A stretch of DNA of 64,000 nucleotides, from positions 248,001-312,000 of the forward strand of contig NZ_LMAH01000002.1 in NCBI RefSeq assembly GCF_001507335.1. The letters run 5' to 3'. Origin of the DNA: Chryseobacterium sp. JAH (GTDB taxonomy: Bacteria; Bacteroidota; Bacteroidia; Flavobacteriales; Weeksellaceae). This document shows positions 35,647-43,650 of the stretch, one piece after another. The notes below the pieces were generated by a model. The model was not told where the DNA came from and did no database searches. It saw only the letters and a list, made by a program, of their open reading frames with translations. The translations under genes were made by a program, and so were the position numbers. The stretch's first letter is position 1, and each line of letters starts with the position of its first letter.

Positions 35647-36480
35647 ATGAAAGTAAAAATACTTTTCGGGACTTTAATGCTATCAGTCATCACGACAAAC
35701 GCTCAAGTTGCCACTCTGGATGAAAATTTCGAAAGCGCAATCGTATCAACACCAGCTAATTACAATAATCTGGTTAACGGATGGACTAAAAAGACCACAG
35801 CATCTGCACCGCACAGCGTATATATCGACCAGGCAAGCGGAAACAAATATGCTCAGTTTTATGCAGCAGGATCTACGAGCACTGACGTTTTTCTGGTATC
35901 TCCTCAAATTGCAGCACCCGATGGATCTAAACAAATAACATTTACAGCCACACCAACCGGAGGAGCTACTTTAGAAGTTGCTTTAATAGATAATCCCGCA
36001 AGTCTTATTGCAAATAACGGCGTACCTGCATCTTATCAGGTTATTCAGACTTACGTGTTTTCTGCAACAAACACTCCAACAATCACACCTGTAACCGTAC
36101 CTGCTTCTACTAAACAGTTTATCGTATTTAGATTTCATAGTCCACAACTTATGGGCCCTCCAGGAAGCACGGTATCTCATTCAGCTTTATCGATTGACAA
36201 TGTGAAGTATAATACTGCAACAGTATTATCAACTGGAGATATCAAAAAAGCAAACGACCAGATCAGATTTGCAGTTAACACAGAAAACACGGCGCTTCAG
36301 TTTACAGGAAAATCACAGCCTAAAACCATAGACATTTACTCTCCTGCGGGACAAAAAGTTGCTTCTGGTAAAGTAAAAGATTCAAGATTCGAAATCAACA
36401 CATTACAATCCGGAATTTATTATATTCTGCTTGAAACTACAGAAGGAAAAGCTGTAAAATCAAAGTTTATTAAAAGATAA
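35647..36480 (+). CDS. Type IX-secreted protein with choice-of-anchor J-like domain
   Basis: 277 residues. A signal peptide (about 1-20, ending TNAQ) is followed by a beta-sandwich resembling choice-of-anchor J / cleaved-adhesin domains: DENFESAI near the start, SPQIAAPDGSKQITFTA and SALSIDNVKY near 185. The C-terminal 75 residues look like a type A type IX secretion tail (KTIDIYSPAGQKV, INTLQSGIYYILL, final KFIKR). It is divergent from hmuR and its promoter carries a Fur-like palindrome, so it is probably iron-controlled and surface-exposed or secreted. Haem capture is a guess. An out-of-frame ATG lies at 35642. Confidence 0.82.
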   Translation: MKVKILFGTLMLSVITTNAQVATLDENFESAIVSTPANYNNLVNGWTKKTTASAPHSVYIDQASGNKYAQFYAAGSTSTDVFLVSPQIAAPDGSKQITFTATPTGGATLEVALIDNPASLIANNGVPASYQVIQTYVFSATNTPTITPVTVPASTKQFIVFRFHSPQLMGPPGSTVSHSALSIDNVKYNTATVLSTGDIKKANDQIRFAVNTENTALQFTGKSQPKTIDIYSPAGQKVASGKVKDSRFEINTLQSGIYYILLETTEGKAVKSKFIKR

Positions 36481-36500
36481 CCACATCTCAATTAAAATAT

Positions 36501-36537
36501 AAAATGCTGACTACAAATAGTAATCAGCATTTTTTTA
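36501..36537 (+). terminator. Intrinsic terminator of the secreted-protein gene
   Basis: Arms AAAATGCTGA (36501-36510) and TCAGCATTTT (36524-36533), then more T. It lies 20 bases after the stop at 36480. Confidence 0.8.
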
Positions 36538-36580
36538 TTGCCCTATCGAAATACAGTGCATTAAAATAAAAAAAGCAAAT

Positions 36581-36642
36581 AAATATAAATTTATTTAGAC
36601 TTATTAAAAATAAATAACTAATTTTATAGAATAATTCTAAAT
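36581..36642 (+). promoter_or_regulatory. Orphan second copy of the Fur-like promoter block
   Basis: It aligns closely with 35583-35635: TTTATTTAGA, then TTAAAAATAA, then TTTTATAGAATAATTCT and AAAT. TAGAATAATTCTA here is 36627-36639, and the -7-like TAATTTTA is at 36619-36626, the same relative place as TACTTTTG in the other copy. No open reading frame follows; only about 90 bases and a strong terminator do. Confidence 0.55.
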
Positions 36643-36764
36643 AGCAATTTCATCTAGTGAAAAAACATTTTGAAGTTTTATTATCTTAAAAAATTTGTCG
36701 CAATTTTCAATACTTTCTATTTTTTCTATAAAAAGGCAGTTTCAAAATGATGAAACTGCCTTTT
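36643..36764 (+). ncRNA. Candidate iron-regulated small RNA (promoter block to terminator)
   Basis: About 120 non-coding bases lie between the orphan promoter block and the bidirectional terminator at 36731-36764. The layout operator, short untranslated stretch, strong stem, then GCATTTTTTTT, is what a Fur-regulated small RNA would show. No structure beyond the terminator is evident. The alternative is a decayed duplication of the secreted-protein gene, though I see no similarity to its coding start. Confidence 0.25.
36731..36764. terminator. Strong bidirectional terminator
   Basis: Perfect 14-bp arms AAAAGGCAGTTTCA (36731-36744) and TGAAACTGCCTTTT (36751-36764). T-rich stretches follow on the plus strand (36765 onward), and A/T-rich sequence on the other side. 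It serves the monooxygenase-like gene on the minus strand and any plus-strand transcript from 36640. Confidence 0.85.
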
Positions 36765-36790
36765 GCATTTTTTTTAAGATTTACTTGTAA

Positions 36791-37081
36791 TTAATAAACT
36801 TTAAATCCTTTATAAACCTGAGTGCTGCTTGTCATGATTTTTGATGCATCTCTTCTGAAATTCAGCAAATGATCGCTACCATTATGATGATTGTGATGTT
36901 CTGCACTTTCCCATAGTTCCATCAGAAAAAAAGTTCCTTTCTGCTCGTTATCCTCAATGAGATCATACTGAAGACAACCTTCTTCTTTTCTTGTTTCTCT
37001 CACCAATGTCTGGAAAAGTTCAACCGCCTCCATCAGATAGCTTTCGTTAAACTTGAAAAGTGCAACAATGTGTAAATTCAT
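36791..37081 (-). CDS. Antibiotic-biosynthesis-monooxygenase (ABM) fold small protein
   Basis: 96 residues, a single ferredoxin-like ABM domain of the YgiN type. It starts LHIVALFKFNESYLMEAVELFQTLVRETRKEEGCLQYDL and continues FFLMELWESAEHHNHHNGSDHL. Family members include quinol monooxygenases and haem-degrading IsdG-like enzymes; the residues here do not decide between them. Transcribed alone, with a terminator downstream. IsdG-like haem function is a possibility given the haem locus 1.2 kb away, but this is not supported by specific residues I can identify. Confidence 0.82.
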   Translation of the reverse strand: MNLHIVALFKFNESYLMEAVELFQTLVRETRKEEGCLQYDLIEDNEQKGTFFLMELWESAEHHNHHNGSDHLLNFRRDASKIMTSSTQVYKGFKVY

Positions 37082-37171
37082 GCTTTATTTTTAGAATGTA
37101 AATGTAAAATAATTTCGCTTTTTATTTTAAGTTTAAATCCTAAAGTTTTTTTTTATAAGATCAAGTTTTAA

Positions 37172-38056
37172 TTAAAACACAGATTTATAAATCGTTACAG
37201 AACTCATGATGATCACCAAAATTCCTATGACAATAAACATCCCTTTTACATGTAATTTTGAAGTTAACATCGCCGAAAACGGAGCGGTTACGATACCTCC
37301 AGCCAAAAGTCCCAAAATGATATTCCAGTGCTGAATTCCCAATGTGAAAATAAAAGTGATTGCAGCAGTAAGGGTTAGAATAAATTTAGCTACGGTGGAA
37401 CTGCCAACCGCAAATCTTGGTGTAAAAGAATTTTTTATTAAAGTTCCCGTTACCAAGGGTCCCCATCCTCCACCGGCAAACGAATCTATAAAACCACCTA
37501 TCAACCCTAGTCTTGTGAGATTTGTTGTCTTCTTTAATGACTTTTTCCGTTTCGGTTTAAAAGCATTCGACAAGATCTGAAAACCCAGATACAAGGTGTA
37601 AAAAGCAATAATTGTTTTGGTGATTTTAGAGTAATACTCTCCGACATAGGTAAGACATAACGCACCAATGATTGCACCGATGATTGCCGGAACCGCCAAT
37701 TTTTTGACCAAACTTTTACTTACATTTTTCAGTTTAATATGGCTTATACTCCCTGCGGCTGTTGTAAAGCTTTCTGCCGAATGAATACTCGCACTGACAA
37801 TATGGGGTGGAATATTCAGGAATAGCAGTGTGGTTGTGCAAATAACGCCATATCCCATTCCCATTGATCCTGCAACGATTTCCGCTAAAAAACCTACCAG
37901 CATCATCCAATAAAAAATATAATTGTCTTTTGCTAACACATTTAAAAGCTCATCCAGATACCCCAAATTATAAAGTGAAAAAACCACGATACAAACTATG
38001 GCCACTGTGATTAACAAAACATTTAATCTGAGCTGAACTTTTCGTGTGATTACCAT
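37172..38056 (-). CDS. TauE/SafE-family anion transporter
   Basis: 294 residues with about eight membrane helices. It has the two-repeat TauE/SafE pattern: EIVAGSMGMGYGVICTTTLLFLNIPP in the first half (split motif GSMGMGYG) and GGFIDSFAGGGWGPLVTGTLI in the second (FAGGGWGPL). Members move sulfite, sulfonates or sulfate. It starts 1 base after the cysN stop, so it is part of the sulfate-assimilation operon and probably handles sulfate uptake or sulfite export. Direction cannot be judged from sequence. Confidence 0.88.
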   Translation of the reverse strand: MVITRKVQLRLNVLLITVAIVCIVVFSLYNLGYLDELLNVLAKDNYIFYWMMLVGFLAEIVAGSMGMGYGVICTTTLLFLNIPPHIVSASIHSAESFTTAAGSISHIKLKNVSKSLVKKLAVPAIIGAIIGALCLTYVGEYYSKITKTIIAFYTLYLGFQILSNAFKPKRKKSLKKTTNLTRLGLIGGFIDSFAGGGWGPLVTGTLIKNSFTPRFAVGSSTVAKFILTLTAAITFIFTLGIQHWNIILGLLAGGIVTAPFSAMLTSKLHVKGMFIVIGILVIIMSSVTIYKSVF

Positions 38057-38057
38057 A

Positions 38058-39299
38058 TTATAAAATCATTACAGCTCCCACTGTAGAATTACTGGTTTCA
38101 TCAATAAGAATGGCATTTCCGGTAGACTTACTGTCTTCAAAACTGTCAAAAACCAACGGTGAAGCGGTTTTAAATCGAACTTTCACCACTTCATTCAGTT
38201 TAATACTGTTGCTGAGCGATATTTTCTCTAGAGTATTGACATCAATTTTATATTCAATTTCTTTGACGATTGCTTTTAAAGTTTTGCTTTTATGTTGAAT
38301 AAAATATTTATTTCCTTCATTCAGTTCTTTTTTATCAAGCCAGCAAACCACTGCTTCAAACTCATTGTCTACTTTGGGCTGTCTATCTGTTTTGACGATA
38401 AAATCGCCACGACTGATATCAATATCATCCTCAATATGTAAAACGGCAGGTTGATTGGTAAAAACAAAATCGACTTCTTTCCCGCCGGTTTCTATTTTTG
38501 ATATTTTTGTTTGAATATTCTGTGGAAGAATAGTCACATCATCTCCTTTTTTATAAATTCCAGAAATAACTTCTCCTGCATAACCTCTGTAATCATGAAA
38601 CTCGTCAGTTTGCGGACGGATCACATATTGCACCTGAAATCTAGGATTTTCAACATGTGTATTTTCATCAATCTCTACCGTTTCAAGGAAATCTAAAAGT
38701 GTAGAACCTTTATACCAATCTGTTCTCGATGATTGATCAACAATATTATCACCATAAAAAGCAGAAATCGGAAAGTAGTTGACATTTTCTAATCCTAATT
38801 TCTGTGCAACCAAATCATACTGAGCTTTAATATCATTGTAAACTTCCTCAGAATAATCAACTAAATCCATTTTATTGATTGCTACCACAACATTTTTCAT
38901 TTTCAGTAATGAAGCGATGATTGAATGTCTTCTGGTCTGCTCAATCACACCCTGTCTCGCATCAATTAAAATCACAATCACTTGCGAATTGGAAGCACCT
39001 GTAATCATATTTCTGGTATACTGAATATGTCCCGGAGCATCTGCAATGATAAATTTTCTTTTAGGTGTAGAAAAATAGCGGTATGCAACGTCAATGGTAA
39101 TCCCCTGCTCTCTTTCGGCTCTCAACCCATCAGTAAGAATCGCCAGATCAACACCATTTTCGTTTTTATTTTTTGATTGTTTTTCTAAAGCTTCAAGCTG
39201 ATCAATCAATATGTTTTTACTGTCATATAGGAGTCTTCCGATCAGGGTACTTTTCCCGTCGTCTACACTTCCAGCAGTGATAAATCTTAATATGTCCAC
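38058..39299 (-). CDS. cysN: Sulfate adenylyltransferase subunit 1 (GTPase)
   Basis: 413 residues, EF-Tu-like GTPase. It has the P-loop GSVDDGKSTLIGRLLYD, REQGITIDVAYRYF, DAPGHIQYTRNM and NKMDL motifs, then beta-barrel domains. It activates CysD in ATP-dependent formation of adenosine 5'-phosphosulfate (APS). There is no fused APS kinase domain (CysC) at the C-terminus. A 149-base gap separates it from cysD, without an obvious promoter or gene. Confidence 0.94.
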   Translation of the reverse strand: MDILRFITAGSVDDGKSTLIGRLLYDSKNILIDQLEALEKQSKNKNENGVDLAILTDGLRAEREQGITIDVAYRYFSTPKRKFIIADAPGHIQYTRNMITGASNSQVIVILIDARQGVIEQTRRHSIIASLLKMKNVVVAINKMDLVDYSEEVYNDIKAQYDLVAQKLGLENVNYFPISAFYGDNIVDQSSRTDWYKGSTLLDFLETVEIDENTHVENPRFQVQYVIRPQTDEFHDYRGYAGEVISGIYKKGDDVTILPQNIQTKISKIETGGKEVDFVFTNQPAVLHIEDDIDISRGDFIVKTDRQPKVDNEFEAVVCWLDKKELNEGNKYFIQHKSKTLKAIVKEIEYKIDVNTLEKISLSNSIKLNEVVKVRFKTASPLVFDSFEDSKSTGNAILIDETSNSTVGAVMIL

Positions 39300-39448
39300 G
39301 TTTGTTATATTAGTAATGAATAAATGACAATGAGTAATCTTATAAAATTGCTCATTTCTTTATATTTTGTGATTTTTATTCAATTTAAGCTATGAGTAAA
39401 TAAGCAGTAACTTTCAAATTACTTATAATCAATTACTCATCACCCATA

Positions 39449-40357
39449 TTAAAAGTAACCTCCTTTTTTTCTGTCTTCCATTGCCGCCTCTGTTACTTTA
39501 TCATCAATTCGGGTTTCTCCTCTTTCGGAAATTTTTGAAGCGGTGATTTCTGTAATAACTTCATCCAAAGTTTCGGCTGCACTTTCCACTGCTGCAGTAC
39601 AAGTCATATCGCCAACAGTTCTGTAACGAACTTTCTTATTCAAAATCTCATCATTTTCATCAATCTGAATAAAATCTGAAACTGCAATCAGCTGTTCATC
39701 ATACTTTATTACATCTCGGTTATGAGCAAAGTAAATGGATGGTAACTGAATGTTTTCTTTTTTAATATAATTCCAGACGTCAAGTTCAGTCCAGTTTGAA
39801 ATCGGAAAAACTCTAATGTTTTCACCTTTGTTGATTCTTCCGTTGTAGATATTCCACAATTCCGGTCGCTGTAATTTTGGATCCCACTGACCAAACTCAT
39901 CACGAACAGAGAAAAAACGTTCTTTTGCTCTTGCTTTTTCTTCGTCTCGTCTCGCACCACCAATACAGGCATCAAACTGAAATTCTTCAATGGTCTCTAG
40001 TAAGGTATGCGTCTGCAGCCAGTTTCTTGAGGCAAATTTCCCTTTTGGTTCTGTTAAATTTTTAGTTTTAATAGTATCCTCAACCTTTCTGACAATCAGT
40101 TCTGCACTGATGCTTTCAGCATAATAATCTCTGAACTGTAATGCTTCAGGGAAATTGTGTCCCGTATCGATATGGACCAAGGGAAAAGGAATTTTCATCG
40201 GAGCAAAAGCTTTTTTAGCCAAATGTACCAATGTAATCGAATCTTTTCCACCACTGAAAAGCAAAGCCGGTTTTTCAAACTGCGCCGCAATTTCACGCAT
40301 GATGTAAATGCTCTCGGCTTCCAGCTGTTCCAGATAGTCTAATTTATGTGTAATCAT
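39449..40357 (-). CDS. cysD: Sulfate adenylyltransferase subunit 2
   Basis: 302 residues. It has the PP-loop ALLFSGGKDSITLVHLA and the CysD signatures PLVHIDTGHNFPEAL, ACIGGARRDEEKARAKERFFS and IYFAHNRDVI. It forms APS from ATP and sulfate, together with CysN. It lies 21 bases after cysH in the same operon. Confidence 0.96.
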   Translation of the reverse strand: MITHKLDYLEQLEAESIYIMREIAAQFEKPALLFSGGKDSITLVHLAKKAFAPMKIPFPLVHIDTGHNFPEALQFRDYYAESISAELIVRKVEDTIKTKNLTEPKGKFASRNWLQTHTLLETIEEFQFDACIGGARRDEEKARAKERFFSVRDEFGQWDPKLQRPELWNIYNGRINKGENIRVFPISNWTELDVWNYIKKENIQLPSIYFAHNRDVIKYDEQLIAVSDFIQIDENDEILNKKVRYRTVGDMTCTAAVESAAETLDEVITEITASKISERGETRIDDKVTEAAMEDRKKGGYF

Positions 40358-40378
40358 TTTTATTTCTGAAAATTTGAA

Positions 40379-41071
40379 TTAATGTGTATGCAGACCGCAT
40401 TCTTTTTGTGAATTCTCCCACCACCAACGGCCGGCACGCGGATTTTCACCTTCTTCAATCGCTCTTGTGCATGGTTGACAACCTACGCTGATGAATCCTT
40501 TTCTATGCAAAGAGAGTTCCTGAACATTATGCTGTTCAAGATAATTAAGAACGTCCTGATAAGACCAGCCGATTAAAGGGTTATACTTAAATAATTTTCG
40601 GTCATCATCCCATTCAATGATCGGCATATTTTCACGATTTTCGGATTGCTCGGAGCGAAGTCCGGTAATCCATACTTGTGCACCTTCCAAAGCGCGGTTG
40701 AGAGGTTTTACTTTTCTGATGAAACAACATTCTTTTCTGTTTTCTACGGAATGATAAAAAGCGTTGATGCCTTTTTCATTCACATATTTTTCTACATCAG
40801 AAGCTTCCGGAAAATAAACTTCGGTTTTGGTTTTGTATCTCGAATTGTTTTTTGAAAGTAAATCGTAATGCTCATAAAAAAGTCTGCCCGTATCTAATGT
40901 AAAAACTTTTACAGGAAGCCCTTGCTTGAAAATCATGTCTGTAACTATCTGATCTTCCTGACCTAGCGATGTGGAAAAGACAACTCCTTCTGAGAATTTT
41001 TCTGAAATTAATTTCAATCCGTCTTCTGCGGAAAGTTGTTTTAGTATATCTGCATCTTCTTTAGAAATCAT
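40379..41071 (-). CDS. cysH: Iron-sulfur APS/PAPS reductase
   Basis: 230 residues. It has the 4Fe-4S Cys pairs Cys115-Cys116 in KECCFIRKV and Cys198/Cys201 in VGCQPCTRA, and the catalytic Cys near the C-terminus in KECGLHTH. The start has VFSTSLGQEDQIVTDM. The four-Cys cluster is typical of assimilatory reductases that act on APS. No cysC kinase lies nearby, which fits direct reduction of APS to sulfite. First gene of cysH-cysD-cysN-tauE, read from a promoter overlapped by a palindrome. Confidence 0.95.
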   Translation of the reverse strand: MISKEDADILKQLSAEDGLKLISEKFSEGVVFSTSLGQEDQIVTDMIFKQGLPVKVFTLDTGRLFYEHYDLLSKNNSRYKTKTEVYFPEASDVEKYVNEKGINAFYHSVENRKECCFIRKVKPLNRALEGAQVWITGLRSEQSENRENMPIIEWDDDRKLFKYNPLIGWSYQDVLNYLEQHNVQELSLHRKGFISVGCQPCTRAIEEGENPRAGRWWWENSQKECGLHTH

Positions 41072-41093
41072 CGTTTATGCATTTGAAGTAATG

Positions 41094-41133
41094 CAAATAT
41101 CAGATAAAATTATTATCCTACCAAATAGGTGGA
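41094..41133 (-). promoter_or_regulatory. cysH promoter with palindromic operator
   Basis: On the minus strand, TTTG (41122-41125) and GATATTTG (41094-41101, one mismatch to TAnnTTTG) are 20 bases apart. The -33 box sits inside an imperfect palindrome whose plus-strand sequence is TCCTACC-AAAT-AGGTGGA (41116-41133). The Rrf2 regulator gene directly upstream is the likely partner. Repression when sulfur is plentiful is inferred. Confidence 0.55.
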
Positions 41134-41160
41134 CTAATAATTTTAAAAAAGTGAAGAAGA

Positions 41161-41568
41161 TCAGTCGATCAGATCAAGCAATGTTTTTTCATCTAAAATT
41201 TTCAGGGATGCATCACGTACTTCTATTAAAACATCGTGCAGACCACAGTGATCTTCATTACAGTCATCACATTTTTCATAGAAATTCAAACTTACGCAAG
41301 GCAGCATTGCAATCGGTCCATTGACGATACGGATAATTTTCGCCAGTGTTACCTTTTCGGGAAGATCTCTTAAGAAATACCCGCCTCCTTTTCCTTTTTT
41401 GCTGTCGAGAATATCAGATTTTTTTAATTGAAGTAAAATATTTTCAAGAAACTTCAAAGGAATCTTTTTGTGCTCAGCAATTTCTGAAATAAGAACAGGT
41501 CCTTCATTTCTCTTTTCTACGAGATATGAAAGTGCCTTAAACGCATATTGAGATTTTTTTGACAGCAT
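41161..41568 (-). CDS. Rrf2-family transcriptional regulator
   Basis: 135 residues. A winged-helix Rrf2 domain begins MLSKKSQYAFKALSYLV with KKIPLKFLENILLQLKK, and KGKGGGYFLRDLP as the wing. A Cys-rich segment has Cys91, Cys100, Cys103 and Cys108, consistent with an iron-sulfur cluster as in IscR, although the spacing differs. It is directly upstream of the sulfate operon and the palindrome at 41116-41133. It may sense cysteine, sulfide or Fe-S status, by analogy with CymR and IscR. Separate transcription from cysH is likely because of the intervening promoter. Confidence 0.9.
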   Translation of the reverse strand: MLSKKSQYAFKALSYLVEKRNEGPVLISEIAEHKKIPLKFLENILLQLKKSDILDSKKGKGGGYFLRDLPEKVTLAKIIRIVNGPIAMLPCVSLNFYEKCDDCNEDHCGLHDVLIEVRDASLKILDEKTLLDLID

Positions 41569-41749
41569 TGTAAAACAAAAGTAAGAAAAAACTTAGAATA
41601 TTATGGTTGCAAGTTTGAAGCACAATGATCGAAGTAAATATTTTTTAAAGAAGGAAGCTTTCAGTTTAATAATAATTTTTTGTGATGAGAAACATTTGAC
41701 TTCCATCTTCTACCATTCCGTTTCCCGCTAAAAATTTTATCTTTGTCAA

Positions 41750-42178
41750 ATGTTCAGTAAACAGGAAGCACAACAACTCAAAAAAGAATTTTGGACGGCT
41801 TTCGGAAAGTCGTTTCCGAGAAAATGGATTTTGTATGATACCAAAGTCAAAGATTTTTCATTTAAATTTAATGCTGACAACAAAAAAGCAGAAGTTTCTT
41901 TAGACATCGAAATGAAAGATGAAGTCTACCGAGATGCGTATTATAATAAAATCTGGTCGTTGGAAGATATTCTGAAAGATTACATTGGTGATTTTCACAA
42001 GGAAGAATTCTACACTTTGGAAAACGGAAAAGTCATCAGCAGAATTTGGATAGAGAAAGACGGAGTTTCTGTTTTGAATAAAAATTCATGGCAGCAGATT
42101 TTCGAGTTTTTTGTGGAAAAAATGGATGGTTTTGAGAGGTTTTATTATGAGTATGAGGATTTTATAAAGGATGTTTAG
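41750..42178 (+). CDS. DUF4268-type protein
   Basis: 142 residues, soluble, acidic and aromatic-rich. It begins MFSKQEAQQLKKEFWTAFG and has VKDFSFKF, the charged WSLEDILKDYIGDFHKEEFY and a WQQIFEFFVEKMDGFERF tail. This pattern matches the DUF4268 family as found in many Bacteroidota. No catalytic motif. Its stop is 2 bases before the start of the zinc-ribbon gene, so the two are probably one transcript. Function unknown. Confidence 0.8.
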   Translation: MFSKQEAQQLKKEFWTAFGKSFPRKWILYDTKVKDFSFKFNADNKKAEVSLDIEMKDEVYRDAYYNKIWSLEDILKDYIGDFHKEEFYTLENGKVISRIWIEKDGVSVLNKNSWQQIFEFFVEKMDGFERFYYEYEDFIKDV

Positions 42179-42180
42179 AT

Positions 42181-42486
42181 ATGAAAATCAGGTATTGCTG
42201 GAGATGCAGAATGGACATCCCAATGCTTGATTCCGAAGAAGGAAAAATTGCATCAAAATTATTATCCGAAGGATTTCAAGAAGCTAGAAAATTAAGAAAG
42301 GCTCCGAACTTCAGTAAACTACTTGATTATTATAAAGAGGTAACGGGTTTTGAAGAAACAAATCCAAATGCAATAATGCATCACTTCATTGATATGTATG
42401 GACCTGATTGTAAAAACTGTGGAAAACCTTACAGAACAGAAACTGCAACCTTATGTGTAAAATGTGGTAACAAAAGAGTGATATAA
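42181..42486 (+). CDS. Small protein with Cys-pair (zinc-ribbon-like) motifs
   Basis: 101 residues. Three CxxC pairs are visible: Cys6/Cys9 at the N-terminus and Cys77/Cys80 plus Cys92/Cys95 at the C-terminus, the latter two forming a likely zinc ribbon (CKNCGKPY ... CVKCGNKR). A helical middle region separates them. No family recognised. It follows the DUF4268 gene by 2 bases and precedes the DUF2314-ankyrin gene by 78. Confidence 0.75.
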   Translation: MKIRYCWRCRMDIPMLDSEEGKIASKLLSEGFQEARKLRKAPNFSKLLDYYKEVTGFEETNPNAIMHHFIDMYGPDCKNCGKPYRTETATLCVKCGNKRVI

Positions 42487-42564
42487 TTTCATGTAAATTT
42501 TAAACCATTGTTTAATGTTTTTTGTATTTTAGTTTTAAATTAAATCACAAAATTCTTAAATACA

Positions 42565-43374
42565 ATGGAAGACAATTCATTTATCTTCACAGACGGAACC
42601 GACCCCAAAATGATTGAAGCTTATAAAAAAGCGCAGGAAACTTTTAAATATTTCTGGAGAGAGCAATCTTGGGAATATCGTAGAATCATTCCGGGACTGA
42701 ATCTGGCTTGCGTAAAAGTGGCTTTCTCACAAGAAGATCCCGAAACCGGTGAAAATATAGTCGAACACATGTGGATTAATGACATAGATTTTGACGGAGA
42801 TTCTGTAAAAGGCTACCTCATCAATGAGCCGAACGAGCTGACCAATATACAACCCGGCGATTATTTTGAAATTCCATTAAACGAAATCAGCGACTGGCTT
42901 TTTGCAATGACTCAGCCAGAGAAAAAATCGAAACTTTCTAAATTATTCTCTTCATCTTCTACTCCACTTCCAAAAGCTTATGGTGGATTTACCATTCAGA
43001 AAATGCGTGCAGATATGTCACCATCCGAAAGAAAAGATCATGACGATGCTTGGCAGCTTGATTTCGGAGATTTTAATGAAATAGAAGTTGTGTACGAACA
43101 AAAAGAAAAGCCTGAAAATCTTATTGAACACCCGATGAGCAGAAATATGAAAGAAGATTTTGTAAAATTTCTGAATGACTATCCTGCAGAGCTCACCAAT
43201 GTTGATGATAACGGATTTACACTTTTACACCGCGAAACCATCGCTGGAAACCTAAGTTCCGTTGAAGTGATTTTGCAATCCGGAGGTGATAAAAACATCA
43301 AAACCAATCACGGAAAAACGGCTTTGGATTATGCTAAGCAATTGAATTGGGAGCATCTGATTCCGGTTTTGTAA
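42565..43374 (+). CDS. DUF2314 and ankyrin-repeat protein
   Basis: 269 residues, no signal peptide, so cytoplasmic. The N-terminal half is a DUF2314-type domain (AYKKAQETFKYFWRE, then VEHMWINDIDFDGDSVKGYL and PGDYFEIPLNEISDW). A Ser-rich linker (about 128-142) follows, then WQLDFGDFNE, and an ankyrin pair at the C-terminus (about 205-269: GFTLLHRETIAGN, HGKTALDYAKQ). Ankyrin repeats suggest protein binding. Function unknown; similar proteins often sit among immunity-like accessory genes, but no toxin partner is visible. Confidence 0.82.
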   Translation: MEDNSFIFTDGTDPKMIEAYKKAQETFKYFWREQSWEYRRIIPGLNLACVKVAFSQEDPETGENIVEHMWINDIDFDGDSVKGYLINEPNELTNIQPGDYFEIPLNEISDWLFAMTQPEKKSKLSKLFSSSSTPLPKAYGGFTIQKMRADMSPSERKDHDDAWQLDFGDFNEIEVVYEQKEKPENLIEHPMSRNMKEDFVKFLNDYPAELTNVDDNGFTLLHRETIAGNLSSVEVILQSGGDKNIKTNHGKTALDYAKQLNWEHLIPVL

Positions 43375-43572
43375 AAGAATTAAATTGCTCATATACAAGG
43401 CTTAATGATTTAAAAGCGATAATAACAAAACATACGATCATTGCTAGAGAAAGACAAAAGTTTTAAAAGGTCTTTAAAAAGCCCAAGAAAAAATGCTAGA
43501 TCTCAAAAGAAAAAGTAGTGAATGCTTCTAGATCAGAGCAAGAAAATTATTAAGAGTAAATTCAGAAAATGA

Positions 43573-43605
43573 GAGAGACTTTCGAGTTTCTCTTATTATT
43601 TTTTT
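43573..43605 (+). terminator. Terminator with TTCG loop before the Crp/Fnr gene
   Basis: Arms GAGAGACT (43573-43580) and AGTTTCTC (43585-43592), loop TTCG, then a T-rich run. It lies about 200 bases after the DUF2314 gene. The intervening stretch 43375-43572 has no gene or motif I recognise. A near-identical stem occurs at 45192-45211. Confidence 0.7.
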
Positions 43606-43637
43606 ACCAAATGACAAATCCCACAAAAATTGCTTTG
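43603..43637 (+). promoter_or_regulatory. Crp/Fnr-type operator at its own promoter
   Basis: The imperfect palindrome TTTACCAAATGACAAA (43603-43618) lies just before a TTGCTTTG -7-like box (43630-43637) and the gene at 43651. It matches the perfect palindrome TTTGCCAAATGGCAAA upstream of the SDR gene. Here the site is about 20 bases from the -7 box, so it overlaps the -33 region, which suggests autorepression. Confidence 0.5.
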
Positions 43638-43650
43638 CCTAAATTGCACC

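Noticed and set aside
39300..39448. Short inverted-looking TGAGTAAT/ATTACTCA stretches between cysN and cysD, with similar TTATGAG text near 54915-54950
   Set aside because: Imperfect and AT-rich; too weak to call a repeat family.
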